A stretch of DNA of 7,149 nucleotides from Planctomycetaceae bacterium (lineage in GTDB: Bacteria > Planctomycetota > Planctomycetia > Pirellulales > Thermoguttaceae): contig JAIRPZ010000027.1 in NCBI GenBank assembly GCA_031256755.1, positions 1 to 7,149 on the forward strand, written 5' to 3'. The stretch's first letter is position 1. Each line of letters opens with the position of its first letter. The position numbers and the translations under genes are program-made. The notes beneath the pieces are model-generated. The model saw nothing but the letters and a program-made list of their open reading frames with translations, was not told where the DNA came from and did no database searches. Of the stretch, positions 1 to 5,261 are shown one piece after another.

Positions 1-30
1 CCGTTTCCCTGTTCAATGAAAGGAACCCCT

Positions 31-831
31 ATGTCTTCAGCACTTAATACAGCAGAATACTTGAAAAATCTCTTCGGAATGGACGGCGAAGTCGCCGTCA
101 TCATCGGCGGTGCCGGCGAACTCGGCGGCGCACTCGCTGCCGGTCTCGGATCAGCAGGCGCACACGTCGTCATCGCCGATATGAGCAATGATGCCTGCAA
201 AAGCCGATGCGAAAAACTTAATACAATCGGTGTGAAATCGTCTTGCGTTCCCGTCAACATTACCGACCGCGATTCGATCAGGCAACTGCTTGCCGAATCG
301 CTGAAAATCACCGGAAAAGTTGATCAACTTGTAAACTGCGCCGGAATCAATGCCGGTACTCCGTTTCTCGAAGTCGATCCGAATCTTTGGGATAAAATCT
401 TTGCCGTCAATTTGAAAGGAATGATGGAAGCATGTCAGGTGTTCATTGAGTCAATGCTCAAAAATGCGGACGGCGGTGCCATTCTCAACATCGGCAGCGT
501 TAATTCTGATCGTCCGCTTTCCCGCGTCTTTGCGTATGCGGCATCAAAAGCCGGTGTCGTCAATTTAACACAGAATATCGCCCAAGAATTTGCGGCTCAA
601 AAAATCCGCGTCAACGCCATTTGCCCCGGCTTTTTTCCGGCAGAACAAAACCGGAAACTGCTCGATGAAAAACGGGTGGAAAATATCATGAACGGAACGC
701 CGATGCGCCGCTACGGCACACCGGACGAATTGATCGGAGCGGCATTGCTGTTGCTGTCGAAAAAGGCAGGCAGTTATATGACCGGATCGACCGTGTATGT
801 GGACGGCGGCTTCACCTGTTCGTGGTTCTAA
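31..831 (+). CDS. SDR-family oxidoreductase, D-mannonate/D-fructuronate oxidoreductase-like
   Basis: Probable NAD(P)-dependent sugar-acid oxidoreductase of the classical short-chain dehydrogenase family (266 aa, normal length). Seen, numbering from the ATG at 31: Rossmann glycine motif GGAGELGG at 26-33 (Gly where many SDRs have Thr), NCAG at 102-105, catalytic tetrad N127, S156, Y169, K173 (YAASK), and a C-terminal VDGGF. The stretch CPGFFPAEQNRKLL (from 198) followed by TPM.R.G.P.ELIGA matches my memory of SDRs annotated as D-mannonate oxidoreductase (fructuronate reductase), a hexuronate catabolism step. That substrate is inference; the SDR fold and catalytic residues are visible. The start at 31 is preferred over the in-frame ATG at 16 because GAAAGGAA (18-25) sits just upstream of 31. 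It is convergent with the acyl carrier protein gene and so not in an operon with it, which argues against FabG. Its promoter lies outside the window. Confidence 0.9.
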   Translation: MSSALNTAEYLKNLFGMDGEVAVIIGGAGELGGALAAGLGSAGAHVVIADMSNDACKSRCEKLNTIGVKSSCVPVNITDRDSIRQLLAESLKITGKVDQLVNCAGINAGTPFLEVDPNLWDKIFAVNLKGMMEACQVFIESMLKNADGGAILNIGSVNSDRPLSRVFAYAASKAGVVNLTQNIAQEFAAQKIRVNAICPGFFPAEQNRKLLDEKRVENIMNGTPMRRYGTPDELIGAALLLLSKKAGSYMTGSTVYVDGGFTCSWF

Positions 832-865
832 TGCAAACCGCCCGCCCGTTTGAAAAGAAGACGGT

Positions 866-1108
866 TTATTGACCGCCGATCGCTTTATCAACTTGTTTGA
901 TCACATCGCCGACTGTGGTGAGATTTTGCGCCTCGCTTTCGTCAATGTTGATGTTGAACTCTTCCTCGAAGGTGATGATCAAATCAGCGAGATCGAGCGA
1001 ATCGGCTCCCAGATCGTTGGCGATGTCTGTTGTTTCCGTAATGTTCGAAGCGTCCTGCCCCAAATGGTCAGCAATAATTTTAATAACCCGTTCTTTTGTG
1101 TCAGCCAT
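866..1108 (-). CDS. acpP: Acyl carrier protein
   Basis: Small acidic carrier protein (80 aa, typical length) that holds growing acyl chains on a 4'-phosphopantetheine arm during cytoplasmic fatty acid synthesis. Seen: the attachment motif GADSLDLADLI with Ser37 as the pantetheinylation site, flanked by helix I (residues 3-16) and an acidic helix II/III region (FEEEFNINIDE). The canonical AcpP motif usually continues DSLD(T/M)VEL; here it is DSLDLADL, a conservative change. A clear AAAGGA ribosome site (1117-1122, minus strand) lies 8 nt before the ATG. The gene is monocistronic by layout: it has its own strong promoter (1157-1186), the upstream gene on the same strand ends in a hairpin, and the downstream neighbour is convergent. 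No fabD, fabG, fabF or acpS is adjacent, so it could serve primary fatty acid synthesis or be a specialised paralogue; sequence alone favours the primary type. Confidence 0.95.
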   Translation of the reverse strand: MADTKERVIKIIADHLGQDASNITETTDIANDLGADSLDLADLIITFEEEFNINIDESEAQNLTTVGDVIKQVDKAIGGQ

Positions 1109-1156
1109 GGTTAAATTCCTTTGTAAAATTCCTGGGTGAAATCCTCAGCACTTTCC

Positions 1157-1186
1157 GTATTATGACAAAAATCCGAAAAATGTCAA
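1157..1186 (-). promoter_or_regulatory. Sigma70-type promoter of the acyl carrier protein gene
   Basis: On the minus strand a perfect -35 TTGACA (1186-1181) is followed after 16 nt by CATAAT (1164-1159), or after 18 nt by TAATAC (1162-1157). Predicted transcription starts around 1150, leaving a leader of roughly 40 nt that contains the AAAGGA ribosome site. The box quality and its position immediately upstream of acpP make this one of the two best promoters in the window. Confidence 0.7.
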
Positions 1187-1197
1187 GGGCAGTCTGT

Positions 1198-1213
1198 CCG
1201 CCGTCTACGGCGG
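1198..1213 (-). terminator. GC-rich hairpin at the end of the DUF11-like gene, possible terminator
   Basis: CCGCCG (1198-1203) and CGGCGG (1208-1213) form a perfect 6-bp stem around a TCTA loop that includes the stop codon of the DUF11-like gene (TAG, 1205-1207 on the minus strand). There is no immediate U-tract; the nearest T-run on the minus strand is about 20 nt downstream, inside the acpP promoter spacer. It could attenuate read-through into acpP, but an intrinsic terminator is not proven. Confidence 0.35.
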
Positions 1214-3334
1214 CGTAATCCGCTGCGATGTCTGACCAATCCGCTCCTGACCGGCAAACACTTCCGCCGTCATCGTGTATCCCTGCTGTTCAATGACCGG
1301 ATATTGCAGCCGCATGTGGGCGGTCTCTTTAGCGGCTAATAACGGCACCCGTAAAACCGCTATATTGTTGTCCAGCGGGTCCAAACCGCATTTTGCCATG
1401 TTCTTCGGTCTTGCTTCCGCCAGAATTGTTTGCCCCCGCAATTCCGGCGGAATCGGCATCCGCACTTCGACATCTTTTGCTTCTGCTGTCCCTGTATTTT
1501 CGACATACACAAAAAAATACAGTGCTTTACCCCGTTCCAACGGTTTTTCAGGATCCGCCGCAATCCGTAAATTCAGCGACGGTTTCCGAAATGTCGCTGC
1601 CGGCGGGTTCGGATTCAATTCCGGCGGCAGTGTTACCGGCGGTACGGGCGATGTGTTCGCTCCCGGAAAAACCTCTGCCGACGGCGGCGACGGATGCCGC
1701 GGCGGATTGTTGTTCGGCGGCGGTGTATGAACCGGCGGTGTGTGAACTGGCGGTGCCGTACTTGTGCCGGTTGCCGGCTGTCCGCTGTCCGTGCCGCGCC
1801 GGAATTCCGGGCGCAGCCAAAGCGAACCGGCTGCTCCCTGCCGCAAAGTCACACGGATCGTTTCCGTACTGTTCGGCGCAAGATGGACATTCCACATCAC
1901 CGTTTGCCCCTGCATTTGTCCCGGCGGCTGGCTGCGGATATAGGATGCCAGCGGCGGAACCGGCAGCAAAACCGCTCCCTGCACGCCGGAAGAAGTCCGG
2001 TTTGTAACGGTAATTTCATACGGTAATTCCTGTCCCGGTTTCGCTTCATTCGGTCCTTTGATATTAAGCACAATATTCGGATTGCCCGACCATGTTTGCC
2101 GAACCTGTTCGCTGCCGACAGTCACACGCCGGTTCACGCCGTCCGTACCTGCCGGACGAATAATCTGAATTCCGATGGTGTTCGCTCCCGATTGCTGTTC
2201 TTTCGGGTTGAGAATGACTGTTGCCTGACCGGACATATCCGTTTCGATTTCTTCAATCTGCGCCGAGGACGGTCCGAAACCGGCAGCGGGACCGTTCAAA
2301 ATTTCATACCGGACAATCCAGCCCTTTCGCGGCTGCCCGTTAGTTGCCCGAAGTACGGTTGTTGTCAGCACTCTGCTTTCGCCGACGGGTGCAATGGACA
2401 ATCGCGGCAGAACCCATTGGGCATCGACCCAGTGAATAATGCCGGCATCGGTGCGTTTCGACCAATCCGCCATATTGGGTGCAAAGGCTGTGACGCAGGT
2501 TGTTCCTTCCTTCATCGAATTGACGCTGATCCACGTTTGTCCCCGAAGAAGGTGAATGTCATCGGCCGTGTCCGGTGTACCACGATCCAGAGTTTGATAG
2601 ACCCGGCTTGTTTTTGTAACGGCATAGCGGTCGGTCAGTTTTTTCGCTTTGATGCAGTCGAAAACGAGCGGATCGCAGCAGGAGCCGGGATCGAATTTCT
2701 CAATAGTGCCGCTGCCTTCGAGCGACCATTCGATTTTTTCGTTGGTCACAAGGCGGTCTTTGTTTCCGAGATAACTGGCAATGAGAACGATTTCGCTGCC
2801 GATGGGAGCAATTTGTTCGCGGGGAGTTATCATCAGGGCGGGACCTGTAACGGGAACGGTCGGCAGTGCATAGCCGCCGGTTTCATTGAAGACGGCTTCC
2901 CATGAGCGGGGCGGAGTCCGTTCTCCGTTTACTTCGGGATTGAGTATCAGTGCGGTCTTGACGGCGTGGGCATTGGGCGGCAGCGGTGTAGCGGTTGAGG
3001 TGTAATTGGGAACACCGGGATTGGTTTTTGCGGCACCGAAGTCGCCCGGCAGGGCGTTAGGCGGTGAATAAATGCTTGCCCCGTCTCCGTTTATGGCACC
3101 GGGAACATTGTCCCCCGGATTGATCGGCGGTGTTGCCGTAACGGTGGTCGGCGATTCTGTCCGGCGGCTGAACAGCGGACAATCGGCAAAGGGGCGTTTT
3201 TCAAAAAGGCGTTCTCCGTTGGGATCGAATCCGCTGGACGGCAGGGAACGGCAGCCGCCGGATGCGCACAGCATACCGGCTGCTGCGGAGAGCAGGATTG
3301 CCGATAACCGATTGACGAGGCGGATGGCAGACAT
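1205..3334 (-). CDS. Secreted DUF11-like repeat protein, probable lipoprotein
   Basis: Large envelope or exported protein (709 aa) of unknown exact function. Numbering from the ATG at 3334: an N-terminal signal (RLVNRLSAILLSAAAGMLC, residues 5-23) leads to a possible lipobox SGGC with Cys28, then GCRSLP, a start common in planctomycete lipoproteins. Residues 34-165 are low-complexity and Pro/Gly/Asn-rich. About 166-285 and 305-415 look like two beta-sandwich (Ig-like) modules, the first carrying a Cys-rich patch (GSCCDPLVFDC). A DUF11-like module (about 421-509, with PGQELPYEITVTNRTSSG), a Pro/Thr-rich linker (about 518-584) and a second DUF11-like module (about 587-709, with FFVYVENTGTAEAKDVEV) follow. 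DUF11 domains are typical of cell-surface proteins. An in-frame GTG at 3352 would add six residues; neither start has a good ribosome site, and the ATG gives a cleaner signal peptide. It is divergent from the fxsA-type gene, with no clear promoter of its own visible. Confidence 0.85.
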   Translation of the reverse strand: MSAIRLVNRLSAILLSAAAGMLCASGGCRSLPSSGFDPNGERLFEKRPFADCPLFSRRTESPTTVTATPPINPGDNVPGAINGDGASIYSPPNALPGDFGAAKTNPGVPNYTSTATPLPPNAHAVKTALILNPEVNGERTPPRSWEAVFNETGGYALPTVPVTGPALMITPREQIAPIGSEIVLIASYLGNKDRLVTNEKIEWSLEGSGTIEKFDPGSCCDPLVFDCIKAKKLTDRYAVTKTSRVYQTLDRGTPDTADDIHLLRGQTWISVNSMKEGTTCVTAFAPNMADWSKRTDAGIIHWVDAQWVLPRLSIAPVGESRVLTTTVLRATNGQPRKGWIVRYEILNGPAAGFGPSSAQIEEIETDMSGQATVILNPKEQQSGANTIGIQIIRPAGTDGVNRRVTVGSEQVRQTWSGNPNIVLNIKGPNEAKPGQELPYEITVTNRTSSGVQGAVLLPVPPLASYIRSQPPGQMQGQTVMWNVHLAPNSTETIRVTLRQGAAGSLWLRPEFRRGTDSGQPATGTSTAPPVHTPPVHTPPPNNNPPRHPSPPSAEVFPGANTSPVPPVTLPPELNPNPPAATFRKPSLNLRIAADPEKPLERGKALYFFVYVENTGTAEAKDVEVRMPIPPELRGQTILAEARPKNMAKCGLDPLDNNIAVLRVPLLAAKETAHMRLQYPVIEQQGYTMTAEVFAGQERIGQTSQRITPP
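1721..1755 (-). repeat. 15-bp tandem repeat coding for the PPVHT linker
   Basis: Two adjacent 15-bp units (1721-1735 and 1736-1750, 13 of 15 bases identical) plus a partial third (1751-1755) encode consecutive PPVHT pentapeptides in the Pro-rich linker between the two DUF11-like modules. The unit length keeps frame, so copy number could vary without disrupting the protein. Confidence 0.7.
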
Positions 3335-3454
3335 AGACAATGGCTGGATCACCGAAAAACGGGAATGTCCGCCTTATCCTAGATTACGATCAGTGAAAAT
3401 GCAAAGAATTTACCGGCTGTGTAAGATTTTTTGCCGAACAGGAAACGATACAAC

Positions 3455-3463
3455 TGGTATAAA
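3455..3463 (+). promoter_or_regulatory. Extended -10 promoter candidate for the FxsA-family gene
   Basis: TGGTATAAA (3455-3463) matches the extended -10 form TGnTATAAT in all but the last base. A TTGCCG (3431-3436) lies upstream but at a too-long 21-nt spacing, so activity would rest on the extended -10. Transcription from about 3470 would give a leader of about 150 nt that includes the paired hairpins at 3520-3554. Confidence 0.4.
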
Positions 3464-3519
3464 ACGTACATGACAGAACGGCAACGGCAATTTTTGCCTG
3501 ATAAAGACGATAATACACC

Positions 3520-3554
3520 GCTGCCGTAAAATTGCTGCAAAAATCGGCAGCAAT
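3520..3554 (+). promoter_or_regulatory. Two overlapping, mutually exclusive hairpins upstream of the FxsA-family gene
   Basis: Stem A pairs GCTGCCG (3520-3526) with CGGCAGC (3545-3551), a perfect 7 bp with an 18-nt loop. Stem B pairs ATTGCTGC (3531-3538) with GCAGCAAT (3547-3554), a perfect 8 bp with an 8-nt loop. They share 3547-3551, so only one can form at a time. A regulatory role is inference; the pairings are seen. Confidence 0.35.
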
Positions 3555-3635
3555 ACCCTGCGTCTCTGTAAATAAGGTAATATAGATTGCCGTAGATTGC
3601 CGGAGCATGTTTCTTTGTCTAATTTGTCAAAATCT

Positions 3636-4088
3636 ATGAATTTTTCCGCACTCCGTACCGTTTTTACCCCGTTTTGGCGGGTTTCGTTTTTTTTAGTATT
3701 GCTGCCCGCTTTAGAATTGTGTGCGATGCTCTTTTTTTTCGGTACATTTTTCGGTTCAATAGTGGTCGTGATCAGCATGGTTGCCGGCGGTTTGCTGGGA
3801 GTGTTTTTGGCACGCCGGTACGGAGCGGTTTGCTGGGTCGAAATCAATCAGCAGATAGACCGGAATGAAGTACCCGTAAACCCGGCACTGAACGGTATGC
3901 TGGTTTTGTTCGGTGTTTTGTTTTTAACGTTGCCCGGTCTAATAACCGATTTGTTCGGGTTGTTTCTTCTTTTGCCGTTGACACGTACATTTGTCGCATC
4001 ATATTTGCTGCTGCGGTTTGAATCCTACCGGCATCGCTCCAAAGGGCAACACTCTGCCTTTACCGGCGATACCATCGACATCAATTAA
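3636..4088 (+). CDS. fxsA: FxsA-family inner membrane protein
   Basis: Small polytopic membrane protein (150 aa) of the FxsA family. E. coli FxsA was named for suppressing F exclusion of phage T7 when overproduced; the native role of the family is unclear. Seen, numbering from the ATG at 3636: hydrophobic segments at about 13-36, 38-59, 87-102 and 106-126; the family's conserved LPALEL near 23-28; GGLLGVFLARRYG (51-63); and LPGLITDLFGLFLLLPLTR (99-117), the family's diagnostic PG.(I/L)TD..G..LL.P..R block. The C-terminal tail is short and hydrophilic. The frame opens upstream with TTG codons at 3597 and 3615; TTG 3615 has GGAG (3602-3605) 9 nt before it, so it is a real alternative giving 157 aa. 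I chose 3636 as the only ATG, though it lacks a ribosome site. A hairpin follows the stop codon. Confidence 0.9.
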   Translation: MNFSALRTVFTPFWRVSFFLVLLPALELCAMLFFFGTFFGSIVVVISMVAGGLLGVFLARRYGAVCWVEINQQIDRNEVPVNPALNGMLVLFGVLFLTLPGLITDLFGLFLLLPLTRTFVASYLLLRFESYRHRSKGQHSAFTGDTIDIN

Positions 4089-4093
4089 ACCAG

Positions 4094-4114
4094 CGGGGAA
4101 TTCTGATTTCCCCG
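4094..4114 (+). terminator. Hairpin downstream of the FxsA-family gene
   Basis: CGGGGAA (4094-4100) and TTCCCCG (4108-4114) form a perfect 7-bp stem with a 7-nt loop, starting 6 nt after the stop codon. The nearest T-run (4126-4129) is about 11 nt beyond the stem, so it is weak as an intrinsic terminator but may end or stabilise the transcript. It also falls inside any GNAT frame starting at 3991, which disfavours that start. Confidence 0.45.
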
Positions 4115-4143
4115 TCACCGCATGGTTTTGCCGGAGGGGTTCG

Positions 4144-4782
4144 ATTCAGTCACGGCAACAACTTGCCGTTTACGTCAATGTCAATGAATTGACTTTTGGA
4201 AAATTTCAGTGCAAAATTACCGGCGTGCCGTCCCGATTTGTCAAACGTAATCAGATGGTTTTTGATTTTGCCCGGACACCGGCAGCCGAACCGCAACTGC
4301 CGGCAGGGTTCTTTTTCGTCAATTGGTCGCCGTCTCTTGTCGATCCGCACGCCGATGTCCTGCACCGCAGTTTCCGCAACGATCTGGACGGAACCGTCTT
4401 TACAACTTTCCGGCAATACGGACATTGCCGCCGCCTGATCGAATTGGTCTCCGTCAATCCTCATTTTTTACCGGCTGCAACACTGCTGATTGCTCGCAAC
4501 GGTGCCGACCAAAAACAAGAATACGTAGCGAATATACAGGGATTAAAACTTTCCGCCGAAATCGGAGCCATTCAAAACGTTGCGGTTCTGCCGGAGTACC
4601 GCCGGCAGGGAATCGGTCAAGCCCTTGTACAGGGTGCGCTGCAGGGTTTCCGGCAAGCCGGCGTTTGCCGCGTGACACTCGAAGCCACCGCCGATAATTT
4701 CCCCGCCGCAAAATTGTATCACCGCATCGGCTTTACCACGTTCCGCACCTATTTCCGCGAGATTTTCGATTGGAATCCTTGA
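4144..4782 (+). CDS. GNAT-family N-acetyltransferase (start uncertain)
   Basis: Acetyl-CoA-dependent N-acyltransferase; the acceptor substrate is unknown. Seen, numbering from 4144 (212 aa): the GNAT fold occupies roughly 120-212, with the beta-strand AIQNVAVL (142-149), the acetyl-CoA pyrophosphate loop RRQGIG (153-158) followed by QALVQGAL, and motif B, LEATADN (179-185) with KLYHRIGF (190-197). The N-terminal half (about 25-115, including LPAGFFFVNW, SFRNDLDG and HFLPAAT) is not a standard GNAT region and resembles, from memory, the N-terminal half of planctomycete GNAT proteins. Start: the frame is open back to a TTG at 3991, deep in the FxsA-family gene. That stretch reads as a shadow and crosses a hairpin. 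GGAGGGG (4133-4139) lies 4 nt before an in-frame ATT at 4144. Other options are TTG 4189 (197 aa) and ATG 4255 (175 aa), neither with a ribosome site. Confidence 0.85.
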   Translation: MQSRQQLAVYVNVNELTFGKFQCKITGVPSRFVKRNQMVFDFARTPAAEPQLPAGFFFVNWSPSLVDPHADVLHRSFRNDLDGTVFTTFRQYGHCRRLIELVSVNPHFLPAATLLIARNGADQKQEYVANIQGLKLSAEIGAIQNVAVLPEYRRQGIGQALVQGALQGFRQAGVCRVTLEATADNFPAAKLYHRIGFTTFRTYFREIFDWNP

Positions 4783-4842
4783 TCCGCATGATTGATCCGG
4801 CAATGCTGTTGTTTCGGAAAACACACAAGAAAACATGCGGAT
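4782..4842 (+). terminator. Long-loop inverted repeat after the GNAT gene, weak terminator candidate
   Basis: ATCCGCATG (4782-4790) and CATGCGGAT (4834-4842) are perfect 9-bp inverted copies separated by 43 nt. The right arm runs into TTTT (4842-4845), a terminator-like tail, but the loop is much longer than in usual intrinsic terminators. It begins at the last base of the GNAT stop codon and ends 31 nt before the next gene. Confidence 0.3.
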
Positions 4843-4873
4843 TTTGCGGCGGAATTGCCGACAATAATATCTT

Positions 4874-5221
4874 ATGGAGTTTTCTTTTCGGATAACCGGG
4901 TTATTTTTAGGATTGGCGGCAGGACTGACCGGCAGTTCCGTTTGTTTCGGACAAACGGACAATACGGAAATTCCTACGCATTATACGTTTGTGCCGCGTC
5001 AGTTGTCAAAAGAAGGTGACTATAAAGTCGTGGTTGTGGCGGCTACCAATCCGCGGCAGGCGCGTCTCGATGCGCAAACGTACCACATCGGCTGGGACGC
5101 TATTGAAGCCAGAATGGGGCAGTCCCGTGTGATGTACGATGTTCTCTTGAAAAAACGAAAGCCCTACGTTCCCGGCACTCCGCCTGTCACCCGTCCGATC
5201 CCGAAAGAACGGAAGCGTTAA
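4874..5221 (+). CDS. Small exported protein of unknown function
   Basis: I do not recognise this 115-aa protein. It begins with a plausible Sec signal peptide: short charged start (MEFSFR), a hydrophobic core rich in Leu, Gly and Ala (residues 7-20), and a likely cleavage near VCFG|QTDN (26/27). The mature part is about 89 residues: a central segment (HYTFVPRQLSKEGDYKVVVV, then ATNPRQARLDAQTYHIGWDA) that looks mixed alpha/beta, and a basic Pro-rich tail (RKPYVPGTPPVTRPIPKERKR, about 95-115). No transmembrane segment beyond the signal and no catalytic motif are visible. The only cysteine, C24, is in the signal. The ATG at 4874 has no ribosome site, but it is the start that preserves the signal peptide. 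It follows the GNAT gene on the same strand with a 91-nt gap holding an inverted repeat, and it converges with rsmE. Coding status rests on the coherent signal peptide and reading frame. Confidence 0.65.
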   Translation: MEFSFRITGLFLGLAAGLTGSSVCFGQTDNTEIPTHYTFVPRQLSKEGDYKVVVVAATNPRQARLDAQTYHIGWDAIEARMGQSRVMYDVLLKKRKPYVPGTPPVTRPIPKERKR

Positions 5222-5261
5222 TTCCCTGACGGTACGGACGATCACGGATACTGTGCCGTTG

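Noticed and set aside
835..867. AAACCG / CGGTTT inverted repeat between the convergent SDR and acpP genes as a bidirectional terminator
   Set aside because: Only 6 bp with a 21-nt loop and no T-run. The location is right for a terminator but the structure is too weak.
1393..2007. 204-codon plus-strand frame rich in Ala, Pro and Cys
   Set aside because: It mirrors the Pro-rich linker and second half of the DUF11-like gene; composition is explained by that gene.
2096..2905. Long open frame (269 codons) on the plus strand, antisense to the DUF11-like gene
   Set aside because: The translation has no recognisable domain and is a shadow of the GC-patterned gene on the other strand, which has a signal peptide and recognisable modules.
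3335..3454. Promoter for the DUF11-like gene on the minus strand
   Set aside because: Several AT-rich hexamers (for example TAATCT) are present but none pairs with a fair -35 at 16-18 nt; not enough to call.
3410..3847. Minus-strand frame of 145 codons across the fxsA promoter region and gene start
   Set aside because: No ribosome site or domain, Lys/Thr-rich nonsense composition, and it overlaps the convincing FxsA-family gene.
3978..4005. TTGACA (3978-3983) with CATATT (4000-4005) as a promoter for the GNAT gene
   Set aside because: The -35 is perfect but the spacer is 16 nt and the -10 matches only 4 of 6. It lies within coding sequence where chance hits are expected. Possible but not supported enough to annotate.
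3991..4143. Extending the GNAT gene back to the TTG at 3991
   Set aside because: This would overlap the FxsA-family gene by 98 nt and read through the hairpin at 4094-4114. The peptide there has no family resemblance and no ribosome site.
5229..5259. ACGGTAC / GTGCCGT stem between the exported protein gene and rsmE as a terminator
   Set aside because: Includes a G-U pair, has a 17-nt loop and no T-tract on either strand; likely chance.
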